From Ustulina deusta (Eukaryota; Ascomycota; Sordariomycetes; Xylariales; Xylariaceae): 64,000 bases of DNA. Shown here in pieces: positions 22,206 through 33,545 of the stretch (the stretch's first letter is position 1; every line of letters starts with the position of its first letter). The DNA lies in NCBI GenBank assembly GCA_023159155.1, contig JAJNNX010000079.1:1-64000 (forward strand), given 5' to 3'. The translations under genes and the position numbers were made by a program. Under the pieces are notes generated by a model. The model ran no database searches. It was given only the letters and a program-made list of their open reading frames with translations, and was not told the origin of the DNA.

Positions 22206-24043
22206 ATGGCATCATTCCCCAATCAAACAAGCGGAACCCTAGAAGTTCCCTTCCTAGCACCCATTGAGAACTTTCACTTTCTTACCAAAATGATTTTCGC
22301 CTTGCTGCTTGGGCTGTTGACTTGGCGCATGTGGAAGTTTACTGTATTACCATGCTTTCATCCTTCCCACCCAAAAGAATTCCCAAGCTGGCTTCCGTGT
22401 AAGACATATAAGCATAACAACAAGTTTACACGGGCTAATTTATTGTGCCTTAGATATTGGTTGGCACTTCTGAACAACCAGAAGCATAATCAAACTATGC
22501 TAATAACCCGTATCAAGGTCATGCGTTTGCATTCTTTCGTGACTCCAATGGCCTCCTCGCTCAAGCTAGGTAAGAGTTTTCCCAGCTGATGGTAGTAGAG
22601 AAGAGTTAATCATAATGATTATCATAGAGCCTATTTCAACGATACCGAGGATCCGTTCGCGTTAACGGTTCTTGGCGTAAAGTTTTACGTGGTAACGCAA
22701 GCTAAACACTCTGCGGAAGTGTATAAAAATACCGAGACTCTTTCTTTCGAAGATTTCGTGCAAACCCTGATGAAGAGCAATGGAAACAGCGACGATGTCA
22801 TCAACATCATGTATTCAGCCATGTCGGCGAACAAGACTGGATTTCCAAACCCCCAAGGAGAGTCCTTGGGCGTTCTCGCTCAAAAAATGCACATTTACCA
22901 ACTGCACCCGGGCGACAACCTGACCCTTCTTCAGCGGCGTGTTCAGGGGTGGATCGACAATTATCTAACCGTAGGTGCACTTCAGAACTCTTGTCCATAC
23001 GCGAGTCAAGCGGGATCTTACATTGAGCTGCCACTGTATCAATGGTGCTCTGACTATTTCGTCAAGCTTGGTCAAGGCGTATACTTCGGAGACCTTCTTC
23101 ATGACATTGATCCCGAGCTACCAGCCGCATTCCTAGAATTCGACGAGCGGATCTGGAAGATGCTATACTCATATCCTCGTTTTCTCTCTCGTGATATGTC
23201 AAAGCCGCGGTCACGAGTAATTCACTCATTGAAAAAATATTTCGAAGTCCCCAAAAGCCAGCGAAAAGAAAAAGCTGCCTGGCTCATTAATGCCATGGAA
23301 GACGAGGTTACAGCTCTTGGAATCGATGACAATAATCTCGCTGTCGTGGTATTTCATCTCTATTTCGCGTAAGCTTCACTGTTCATTATTGATGTTTATT
23401 ACAAGCTGCTAATCGCCGACGGGATAGTATTAATACCAACACCCGGAAGACGGCGTTTTGGATGCTTACATACCTCCTGCATCATCCTGCGCTCCTGAAG
23501 GTGTATCGGGAAGAAACCGAGCCAGCATTTAATGGGAGCAACCTCGTTGATCCTTTTTACATACAAAATGCGGCTAAATGTGCACAAGTCAACGCCATCT
23601 GGCACGAGACGCTACGCCTTTCGGGTTGGTCTGCTTCTGTCCGTTTGATTAAAGAAGATACCGTGATTGGCGGCAAATTAATGTGCAAAGGCAATCGAGT
23701 CTTGGTCCCGCATAGACTGTTGCATTTCGACGATCGCATCTTTGGCGAAGACATTCATAGTTTTCGTCACGAGCGGTGGCAGCAAGCAGATCTGGGGCGC
23801 AGTCCGTCTTGGCGGCCGTTTGGAGGCGGTAAAACCACGTGCAGCGGTCGTTTCTTGGCGCGATTCTCGGTGACAACGTTCATAGCAACGCTCTTGCGGC
23901 GCTTTGATATCGAGATGGTGGGCAACCCGCCTTTTCCGCGAGCGGACGAGGGTCGGCCGGTGTTGGGTATCATGTCGATCAAGGAGGGAGAAGACTTCAG
24001 GGTAAGGCTGTCGCCAAGACCAACACTCGGACCGATACTTTAA
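22206..24043 (+). CDS. Cytochrome P450 monooxygenase 2 (CYP7/CYP8-like), with a predicted 6-nt microexon
   Basis: Heme-thiolate oxidase, 1,608 nt, 535 aa. Exons: 22,206-22,398, 22,454-22,459, 22,518-22,569, 22,628-23,368 and 23,428-24,043. The N-terminus has a membrane anchor (MIFALLLGLLTW, near residues 29-40), then a Pro-rich hinge. Splicing through the 6-nt exon yields SWLPYIGHAFAFF, the conserved P450 PYxGHA motif; skipping it leaves SWLPCHAFAFF. Both small introns have their own branch point (GGGCTAATTT; TGCTAATAA), but the second donor, GTTGGC, is weak. The K-helix has ETLR (ExxR), and the heme loop WRPFGGGKTTCSGR places the ligand Cys near residue 469. The I-helix reads FAINTNTRKTAFW, again without the acid-Thr pair, as in CYP7/CYP8. 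It opens the rightward arm, 867 bp from the FAD oxidoreductase start. Pathway and substrate unknown. Confidence 0.92.
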
Positions 24044-24910
24044 GATCGGTGCAGGGAATGGAAATTCGGAGCGTGGTAGGAAATGTTACTGTAGAAGTTT
24101 AGTGCAGCCTACCGAAATCCATACATCCAATTCCGATGAGGCTCTTGGGCTAGCAACGTGTGTTGTCGGGTGTGCTTCAGCAGGCTGCGCTGATCTCGTG
24201 CTGCATGTCAGCCCACTACTGTATGCACCGCTGGGTGAAATAACTGTCAGATATGTATACGGATAAGCAGGCACATGCAATTGCTTGCCAACCTTTTGGT
24301 TGGTTGGTGTAGTGGTAGAGCCGACAATAACATGGAAGGCGGGTCCACTTCGTATTGGTATCTTGTGCCACGTCACGAACCAATTGGCGACGTGAGTAAG
24401 CTTACCAGCGCAATATAACAAGCAGGCTGGAAGGCTACCTAGCAGTTTTCACGGCCCATGCAGCCATGCTACCGAACGAAGGTTCCTTCAATATTGACCG
24501 CAAGAGCCGCACAGCGGGCGGCCGACCGATTGTCTCTCTACTGCTTGCCAATACTGGCACTTTAGGCAACGAATGCCACCCTCCATCCATGCGCACTCCA
24601 ATCAGCAGAGAGAGCACAGCGCAGAGACATCGCAGCGCCCCCAACGGATGTACCCCTAGCAAATCCCGATTAGCCGCATGCGCTGTGGGATGCAGCGTGT
24701 AGGCATCCATCTACTTTCGGTCGTCTACATATCAGGAACACCCCATTCCCCCGCTGCAGCCGACCTCGAAGCGCTATACCTGGTACCTCGTGGAAACCAT
24801 TTCACCACCGGTCCACAGCTCGACCAAGACCAAGTATTGCCATCAAGTTCTTGCGCACCCCGTCCGCCCAAGCTGGGAAACATACTCGGAACTCGCGTCG
24901 TCACATCAAG
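24044..24910 (+). promoter_or_regulatory. Intergenic region between P450-2 and the SDR
   Basis: 867 bp with no supported gene; presumed P450-2 terminator and SDR promoter and leader. The 10-mer ACTCGCGTCG at 24,891-24,900, just before the SDR start, is identical to part of the inverted repeat at 18,917-18,932. A tRNA-like A-box occurs at 24,306-24,316 but lacks a partner B-box. Confidence 0.5.
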
Positions 24911-26019
24911 ATGGGCTCTCCCAAAGGAACCATTCTACTCACTGGTGCCAATGGTGGGCTTGGGAGCGCAATCGCTAAGCAGCTCGCTTCCCACCAGCAG
25001 TTTGCTGAATATCACTGCCTCTACGCTGTCCGTAACGCCACATCAGCACCTGATCTTCACAAGGCGATAGGTCCCGAAGGCCAGTCACATCCTCGCGAAG
25101 TGATTTCCCTGAACCTGACAAACCTCGACAACGTACGCGATGTAGCAGAGACAATCAATACTCGTGTTTCTGATGGGAAAATACCACCGATCAAGGCCAT
25201 CATACTCAATGCTGGGTTTCAAGACTTTGGAAAACAAGTCTGGACAGACAGCTTTGACACTACATTTGTCGCCAACTATCTGGGCCATTGGCTGCTGACA
25301 CTGTTGTTGCTCAAGAGCATGGACAAATCCTCTGGTCGCATCGTTGTAATCGGAAGTCAATCGCACGAGTGAGTATTTCATCATCAATTAGATGACTATC
25401 TGCTAGTGTTCTAACGCAGACTGTTCTTCATTCCAGTCCCCATGATAAACGAAATGACTCGACCGGGGCTTTCGACGACGAGAAATACAAAACGGTCATA
25501 CAAGACCAGAGTACTATCGACGCAATAGCTCGCGGCTCCTGGAGCTCTGCTGAAGAGGACCCATCGTGGAAGAGCGGGTACCGTCGTTATGGTGCAGCTA
25601 AACTGTTCTCTGTCATGATGATACACGAACTCCAGAGTCGGATGGATCGCGACCCAGTCCTGAATAATGTGTGTATCCTAGGGGTTGATCCAGGCACCAT
25701 GACAACTGGTCTTCAACGACACGCCTCCTGGGTCGTCCGTGTCTTGGTTTTCCAGATCATCTATCCTATTATCGCATTCTTCACGCCCAACGGGCTCGTT
25801 CGGAGCACGCATAAGTCGGCTACGCAGGTCTTAAATGCTGCATTTGACTCGGGGTCCGGGCCGACCACATTCCCCAAAGACAGATACTACTTTGACGAAA
25901 AACCCTTTGAAACCAGTGAAGAGTCTAGAGATGTTCACAAGAGAGGGTTGGTGTGGAAGGAGAGTGTGAAGTACGCACGTCTCAAAGGAGATGAGACGAT
26001 CCTGAGTGATTGGGCATGA
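24911..26019 (+). CDS. Short-chain dehydrogenase/reductase, two exons
   Basis: NAD(P)-dependent oxidoreductase, likely interconverting an alcohol and a ketone, 346 aa. Exons: 24,911-25,368 and 25,437-26,019 (68-nt intron, GTGAGT donor, CTAAC branch point). The Rossmann nucleotide site is TILLTGANGGLGSAIAK (about residues 6-22), with NAG at the usual position in AIILNAGFQDFG. The FVANYLGHWLLTLLLL stretch supplies the structural Asn, GSQSHD the catalytic Ser, and YGAAK the YxxxK pair (Tyr near 204, Lys near 208). An insertion before the active Tyr and a hydrophobic C-terminal stretch (VLVFQIIYPIIAFF) fit the larger fungal SDRs of the retinol-dehydrogenase/TIC32-like kind. The start at MGSPKG is chosen because it directly precedes the Rossmann strand; a start 20 codons earlier is open but has basic, low-complexity sequence. 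It probably works with the P450s and flavin oxidase. Intact; substrate unknown. Confidence 0.93.
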
Positions 26020-26822
26020 TGGTATCGTTGCATACTAAGTCAAAACTTAAGGCATCTCACCAAGTTGTGACATGCTTAAATGTCGACTGCCTTCCTTATC
26101 AGGAAAGCTAACATTCCTTGAGAGTATGGTAGCAATCTATTATTATAGTTGTGTTCGAATTGCTCCGTCCTTATGCGTTTGAGTTCCTATTTCTAGGTAT
26201 TGTAGAATAGGATAAAACTTCGAGACAGCAATATTTCAAAGACATCCCCATAGAATCGACTCATCGCCACAATAGAAGTAGCAGAAGAGAAAGAAGACGT
26301 GTCGGCATCTAGTACAGCTTCAAGTTTAGAGGTCTGCTTGTTTTCTTCCGGGCGGCCTATCGAAAGGTGTAGCAAGTAGTGAACCTAACGCTGTAGGTTT
26401 CGGAGCTTCTCCGCTTTCTTCTTTTTTGTCAGATAAAAAAAAGGGGGGGACATGCCTTGCAGCCCGACGCATCAGGTCTATAAATAGCAGCACAGTTATG
26501 AGGCTCTTGGGTAGCATGAAAGCCGACATGATTATCGGTGTCTTCACCCAGTGGAACCAATCGCCTCGCCACCCTCCCAACCCCCCTAACCGGGTTGGAG
26601 TTGGAGTAAGACAATGACAAGAGTCGGTCTACAGGCAGGTAACAAATCCCGCCAAAAGGCCCCCACCGACGTTGCATTTGGAAGCAGTACTTCGAGAGCA
26701 AGTTTGTCTCCTCATTACTTCCTCCACGGCCATTCTTAATACACGCAGCTACTTTCGCTAGATCTCTCTTCTTACGAGTATACTTCAAGCCAAAGTTGCG
26801 CACGCTGGCCTTTCAAATCATC
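26020..26822 (+). promoter_or_regulatory. Intergenic region upstream of the rhodopsin-like gene
   Basis: 803 bp between the SDR stop and the next start codon. No gene is supported on either strand; the open stretches here are short and unlike any family I know. A poly-A tract and a poly-G run sit next to each other near 26,436-26,450. A looser CGACTCATCGCC word at 26,257 resembles the candidate regulator motif. Confidence 0.45.
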
Positions 26823-28453
26823 ATGGATCCTGACAATTTGGACACTACGCCCTCAGCTCCTCCACCACCGGGACGCACCCCCAATTTCATTCATCCCGAG
26901 TCGAGATCTTATCAATTGTATATTCTTATTGCCTTCCTCTCAGCCCTTGTTGTTTTTATTGGGTCTATGAGACTCTATACGCGACTAAGAATCACTCGTT
27001 CATTTGGCGTGGATGACTGTAAGCTCACTCACCTTATGCCTACAGCACCTTTTTTGTCCTGAGATGCTAACATATCAGCCAGGGCTTTGCATCGCTGCGA
27101 CTGTAAGGCTTGTTTCCCCCACAGTTAGAGGCTCTGAAGTGAAGGAGCGCTAATTCGGCGTATTACCCAGGTTCTTACTCTATCGTACTCCGGTCTTATC
27201 CTTAAACGTCAGTATCATTACCTCCTACCAGTCTAATTCTATCCTCACGTCGATACTGGGCGCTAAACTGGAAGACACAGTTCTCTGGGAACCGGGAGGC
27301 GGAATACTAGGGATACATTTATGGGACGCACCAATCTCGCACTATATCGAATATCAGAAGGTAAGTAGGAGTCCATTCCACAGGCTTCGATGACAGTTCT
27401 TTTTAACCTTGAATTCAGGGTTCCCTGGCCGATTCTGTGCTCATTCGCATAACTAGCACCACGATCAAGGTTTCGTTCTTTGTGTTCTATCTTCGACTGT
27501 TCGGTACCGTCACCCATGTGAGATACATGGTATGGGCTGGCATGACGGTGGTGATCACTTTCTGCGTCGTTTTCGTCATCCTCGACATCATTGCATGTGC
27601 ACCATTCCCAAGCGAGCATGGGAACTGGGTTGCGCCTTCGCTCATCGATCGATGCAACCGCATTGCTGTCCCATTGATTACCGCTGGCGCCTACATAAGC
27701 GTCATCACTGATTTTTACATTCTGTTCATCCCGCTCCATCAATTGTCGAAACTCCGCGTCTCTACTAGAAGGAAGATGGGAATCGGATTCATATTCCTCA
27801 CGGGTTTGCTGTGAGTAAACCTTTTGTGCTAAATGGCAAGTAGCTAACCTCTCGGCCTCCACGAAGTGCTGCTGGCTCTGCCTTAACGAATCTCATCATC
27901 CGCTCCGACGCTAGACTCTTCGATCGATCCGATTTCACATGGACAATAATCCCCGTATATGCCACTAGGTAAGAGATATTTTGTTTCGACTGATCCCGAA
28001 ACGGCCGGTGCCTTCGGGTGTATATATTGAGATCGTTGACACGCTCCCAATAGCCTCGTTGAGATCAATGTTGGTCTCCTTTGCTATTCCATGCCAGTTG
28101 TGTCCGCTTTGTTTGTAAGCGGCTTTACGAGCCTTAGCAGATCCTTTGGCTCCTGGATCAGAGAACGACCAAGCCCACGACCAAGCCCGGAAGGTAGCAC
28201 GGGTGAAAGCTCCGCGCATCTTGCAAATGGCGACAACGAAGTACCTCATCTTCAATCTGTACCGAATGAGACAAGTAGCTTCTCGGGGATGCGTAAGTTT
28301 ATCCACAATATCTATCGCTCTGAAGCCCGTACTTCGGTGCGTGAGACCACCCTTGCAACCGCAGATGACCTAGATATATCGGAGATCGAATATAACCTCT
28401 ATATTAAGAATATGCAATCTCGGCAGAGAGAAGAGAGCGGCAGAAATCGTTAA
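26823..28453 (+). CDS. Seven-helix rhodopsin-domain (PTH11/SAT4-like) membrane protein, seven exons
   Basis: Fungal integral membrane protein of the rhodopsin-like family; members are often annotated PTH11-like and biochemical roles are mostly unknown. Exons: 26,823-27,018, 27,083-27,102 (20 nt), 27,171-27,207 (37 nt), 27,281-27,360, 27,419-27,810, 27,867-27,968 and 28,054-28,453; 1,227 nt, 408 aa. Seven hydrophobic segments appear in order: YILIAFLSALVVFIGSM, CIAATVLTLSYSGLIL, the SFFVFYLRLFG helix, TVVITFCVVFVILDII, LITAGAYISVITDFYILF, IGFIFLTGLLAAGSALTNL and VGLLCYSMPVVSALFVSG. The family signature GVDDWLCIAAT is rebuilt exactly by splicing the 20-nt exon. A Pro-rich N-terminus faces one side and a polar, Ser-rich C-tail of about 110 residues the other. 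MDPDNL is preferred to an upstream in-frame Met at 26,796. It could sense, transport or anchor cluster products, but this is inference. Confidence 0.88.
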
Positions 28454-29053
28454 GCAAGATTATGATAAAAGCTTACTAGATACTAGGACCTGTTGAAGAG
28501 GATCAAGTTGTCTTAGGCGCGGAGGACTTTTCTGGAGAGATAGCGTTGCCGGCCGAACTGTTGTGAAGGCGAAGCTGTAGAGAAAGCAATTTCTGTGGGA
28601 AGCGCACATGAAGCTGCGTGTGGTTTTCGTCAAAGCCTGTGATTTATTGTCCTTCATATTGTCTTTCTTTTGTTCAACTGCCTTGGGTTGTTACGGGATT
28701 TTATAGTAGTAGGATAAGTCTATGCGGACCACAGTCAGCAAATTAGAGGTGGTTAATAATTGTAATACAACAGTGGGGTTTATTAAAAGTTTGCAAAGGT
28801 AATAACATAAATTTTGTGTCATGCCATTCATGACAATTCTAAAGCTTCTGATCCTTTAGATTCCTCTTATACCCCTCACCTAGAATGCTATGGGTCCCGA
28901 AGGTCATGGGTGCTTTACTTTAATAGGCCTATGAGTTCTATTCCCCAACCCCACAACCCCCTTATACTCATATCATTACCTACTATGTAAGTAACTGTCA
29001 TGTATGTGGATCCCATTGCCATTGGCTTCCATTAAAGTCGATCCATGAAGTCA
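28454..29053. other. 3' flank of the gene island
   Basis: 600 bp of base-balanced DNA between the last gene and the Copia element; no gene seen. It includes a small perfect hairpin at 28,817-28,835 (TGTCATG / CATGACA, 5-nt loop). The GTACA target duplication of the Copia insertion lies at 29,054-29,058. Confidence 0.5.
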
Positions 29054-29058
29054 GTACA

Positions 29059-29303
29059 TGTTGGATTTGGCCCATAGCTGGTAGCTGTGAACAGAGCTAA
29101 TTAGGCATGGATGGCAGGATCACTTAGTTATATAAGCGTTATAGCTTAACAACGTGGCTTAATAAGTGTAGCTAGGCCACACTTACTAGCAAGCTTATAA
29201 ATAAATATCTTATAAAAGTAAAATAGGACCTATAAAAAATAATAATAAAAAAAGCGATCTAAAACATATATATATAGTATGCTTTATAATATTAAATCTA
29301 ATA
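29059..29303 (+). repeat. Copia 5' LTR
   Basis: 245 bp. The outer first third is almost unmutated (TTTGGCCCATAGCTGGTAG), while the inner end is AT-shifted compared with the 3' LTR. Confidence 0.9.
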
Positions 29304-32300
29304 ATTAAAAGTCTTATTAATTTTTATATTTTATTATAAGCAATTTTTAGCTAAAAATATATAAAGATTGCTACTATATTAAAACAATATATTATTATAT
29401 TTAATTTTTTAAAAAATTTCTTACTATAAAAAGAAGATTTTACTACTGGCGCTTATAACCGTAACTTCTAAAAATATATAGTTCTAAAGAAAAAGCAAGC
29501 TTTATAGCTTTAGCTACTAAACGTGCTACTAATAAGCGATTTCTTTCTTACTAGCGCTACTAATCCTAATACTGCAATATATGCAAAGCTAACAATTATT
29601 AGAAAAGCGCTATATTAAAACATTAAATAGCGCTATAAAACTATTTTTAAATATTATACTAACTATTAAACTAAACTTACTAAGTTTGCTAAATAAATAT
29701 ATAAAACAATCTATTCGAACTACCGCTTAATACAAATAAAAGCTAACTAAATAATTAATAAATAATATAATAACTTTAAAAAGCTTAAAAATATAACTTA
29801 ATATATTCTAAAATTTAAATATAAATTAAAATATAAAGCTTTTATTAATTTTATAGCTAAAAAACCTATTAAAGATCTAACTAAATAAATAAATAAATAG
29901 TTTAATAAAGTTTTTAAAGCTTATTTAAAAGGCGCTAAAATAATAAATTTGTTTAAACTTATTACTAATTTAGAAAAAGCTTTATAAAATATTTATTTAG
30001 CTTAGGTTATTTTTTTTTTAAATATTTATTATAATACTATTATAAACAATACTTTATAATATTAAACTATTACTACTGAACTATACTAAAAAGCTATAAT
30101 TTTAAATATAACTTATATTTTTAAAAAGATTATTAAAAAAAGTATTTTTAATACTTTTGAACTTTTTAATAACTAAAATAACTTAAACAATTTTATAAGC
30201 AATTAAAAAAAAGATTATTTTAAATAAAATTATTAAAATTATAAAAACTACTAATAATGTTAAACTAATAATAGTTATAGAAACTACTAAAATAATTAAA
30301 AAAAAAGCTTTAAAAGTATTTTTACTAAGCGCTTTTGTGCTAATATAAAGATTAAAGCTAAAAAAAAAAACTTAAATATAAAAGATTATATTATATATTA
30401 TAGTTATTATTATATATTAAACTAATAGTTTATATTTATAAAGTTTTAATTAAAAAGTTAAAAATTTAATTAAAGTATTAATAAAATAGCTAAAATATAT
30501 ATAGCAAATAAAAAAAGCGTTAAATAAATAGTAAAAAGAGTATAAAAGTAATAAAAAAATTTTTTTTTTTGAAGTTCTAAAAGATAACCTTTGGAATAAT
30601 TAACTTTTAAGGCCTTTTATAGCAAAAGTAGCAAGTTTGTTTATTATTAACTAAAAGCTTGCTAAAATATATAAACTATATAACTTAGCTATAATAAACT
30701 TTAGATTAATTATTTATATATTTAATTAGGTATATTGCTTTATATATTTAAAAAATATTAATTTAAATAATATAGTACTAGTAAAAAATAGTGCAATTTA
30801 TATATATAGTTATAGCAAGATTAATATTAAAGCTTGGGGCTTAAAAAGTATAGTTATATATTAGCTATATAATATTGCTTTTTGCTTAAATATAGCTATT
30901 AACCTAGTTTTTTTATAAATCTTAAACTAAATAGGTATATATTAAAATAATAAACTTAAATCTGATTTTTTAAAATATTAATAAGGAGAGCCCCTATGTT
31001 TTTTAACCTAAATATATAATTAATATATTATAAAATATTTTCTAGAACGCCTAACTAAGCAAGCGTTTTATATATAAAAAAACTTGCTAAACTTTTATAT
31101 AAAATGTTCTAAATTTTAAGCTAGCTTTTATAAATAATACTAATATTTAAAATATATAAGCTTTAAATTTTTAAAATAGTTATTTAATTATATAAAAAAA
31201 GCAGTAATTATTTTATATTTTAATAATAAGATCTAAACTATAGACTATATAGCATATAATAAATCTAAAGCTTATTATAAAATAATATAAAACGTTTGTT
31301 TAAAAGTTATAAAAACTGATACTTAATTAACTATTAATTTTTATAAATTTAATACTTTTAATAAAAATAAACGCTTATAACATATTATACTAATTACTAA
31401 TTAATATTTAAGCTATATTTAGAACTATTATATTAATAATAAATATATTAATATTATATTTAATATATTTAAATATACTATAATAATAAAATTATTAGTA
31501 GTAATTAAAAGATTATATATTTAATAGTAGCTATAAAACAAGTTTATAAAATAAATTTTAATAAAATAGCTAAAAAAATAAAAAATATTATTAAGTATTA
31601 AGCAAGCTTAATATATAATAAATATAAATTTTTTGTTTTTTTTTAGTTTAAAATAGTTTAAATAGTAGTATATTTATATAACCGGATATTTAAGCAAATT
31701 AATTATTAGTAAGCTTTATATAAAAAATTCTATTTATATTTTAATTATTTACAAAAGTTTATTAGTTATAATTAAATATTTTATATATTTTATTTAAAAA
31801 TATTTAAATATATAATATTTGTTATAACTATTAAAACTAAATTTAAAAAATAAAAGCATAAAAAGCTTAATTTTAATACTTAAATAAACTATTTAATAAA
31901 TTATTAATTTATTAATACTTATTATATTTAGTTTTTTTAAAAAAACAAAATTATAGTAATAAAAAATATAATTTTTAATAAAAATAAGTTCTTTAATAGT
32001 AATAAAAATAAATTTAAAAACAATTTTTTTAAAATAACTTTAAAAATATATAAAGCATTAATAAATAATATTAGTTATTAAAATGCTTTTAATTTTAAAA
32101 AAAATATAACTAACAAACAAAAAAATAATAAACTTATTAGTTAATTTTTAAAAAGCAATACTAAAAATGCTAATAAATCTAAGTCTAAAAAGAATTCTAA
32201 TAAAAACAAGCCTATAAAAAAAAAGGCAAAAGCTTCCTATTAGAACTTTTATTTTTATACCAATTTATAGTTTGCTTTTGGATTACTAATACTACTATAG

Positions 32301-33239
32301 AGTCTAAAGGCTGCCCTATTATATTTAGTAATACTATAAGCTAAATTACTAAATTTAAGCTTAAATAAAAAGCCGCCCAATAATTAATACTAAGCTTTTA
32401 TTAAATTAACTTTTAGTATTTTAATTATAGTTTATTAAACAACTAGCTTTAATGCAGCCAGATTATAAAAAGTAATAATTATTAATAATAAATTAATAAT
32501 TAAAAATAAAAAAACTAAGCTACTAAAAAGCTTTTTAAAAATTTATTATAACTAATTATAGCTACTAAATTTTATTAAAAGCTTTATTAATAAAAAAAAA
32601 AGGCTTTTAAAAAAGCTTATTAATTATTATATAACTAATTATAGCTATTAAATTTTATTAAAAGTTTTACTAATAAAAAAAAAAAGCTTTTAAAAAAGCT
32701 TATTATTTATTATATATTTAATTATAACTACTAAATTTTATTAAAAGTTTTATTAATAAAAAAAAAAAGCTTTTAAAAAAGTTTATTAGTTATTATATAA
32801 CTAATTATAGCTAATAAATTTTATTAAAAGCTTTACTAAAAAAAAAAAAAAAACTTTTAAATTAAATATTAGTTATTTAAAAGCTTAATTATAAACTTTT
32901 TTAAACAAAAAAAAAAATATATTAATAAGATCTATTATAACTATTAAAATAATATAAAAATCTTATAAACTATTTGCTAAAAAATTATTTTAAGTAAGCA
33001 GAACTTATTTATTTATAAAGCTATAAAAAAATAAGCACTTAAAAGAAAGTACTTAAAAACTTTTTATAAAAAAAAATTACTTTAGATTATATATAAGTTT
33101 ATATTTATAAATTTAATAAATATAAGTATTATAAAAAATATAAAGTTTGTTTAATAATATAAAAAAATTAGCAATTAAATAATAACTAAAAAAATATTTA
33201 TACTAGTATACTAGTAAGAAAATCTTTTAAAATATTAAT

Positions 33240-33545
33240 AGCTATTACTACTAAGTTTGATTTAAAACTTAAGTAATATAATGCTATAAATATTTTTATA
33301 AATATTAAATTAAATAAAGAAATCTATATATATATACTTTTAAGCTACTAAAAGCCAAATATTATAGTTAAACTACTACAAGCTTTATATAAGCTTTAAA
33401 AATCTTTTTTGCTATAGTAAAAAAAGTTTACTAAATTACTACAAAAAATAAGCTTTAAACTAATACTTTATAAACTTTACTATTATTTTTTAAAAGGTAT
33501 ACTTTTATTTATATATATTAATAATATAGTTATAGCATATAAACA
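33240..33545 (+). pseudogene. Ty1/Copia reverse transcriptase relic
   Basis: One plus-strand frame, read through stops, follows the Copia RT pattern: FDLELK, then a short run to ALYKLQKSFLLWQKE (family ALYGLxQSPxLWxKE), then GFKLILYKLYYYF, then LLFIYINNIVIAY. In the last segment INN stands where an active enzyme has the VDD/VDDI catalytic aspartates, a change explained by G-to-A RIP. Clearly a pseudogene. Confidence 0.8.

Noticed and set aside
22560..22640. Apparent frame break in P450-2 after residue about 83
   Set aside because: It is a normal 58-nt intron (22,570-22,627, GTAAGAG donor); splicing restores LLAQARAYFNDTEDPF.
24301..24395. tRNA-like sequence: TGGTGTAGTGG matches the A-box consensus and is followed by GTAGAGC as in a D-arm
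   Set aside because: No B-box or T-arm at a proper distance and no acceptor stem that closes; not a tRNA. A tRNA-derived SINE is possible but unsupported.
24466..24702. 78-codon open frame between P450-2 and the SDR
   Set aside because: No motif, overlaps an equally long antisense frame, and lies where a promoter is expected.
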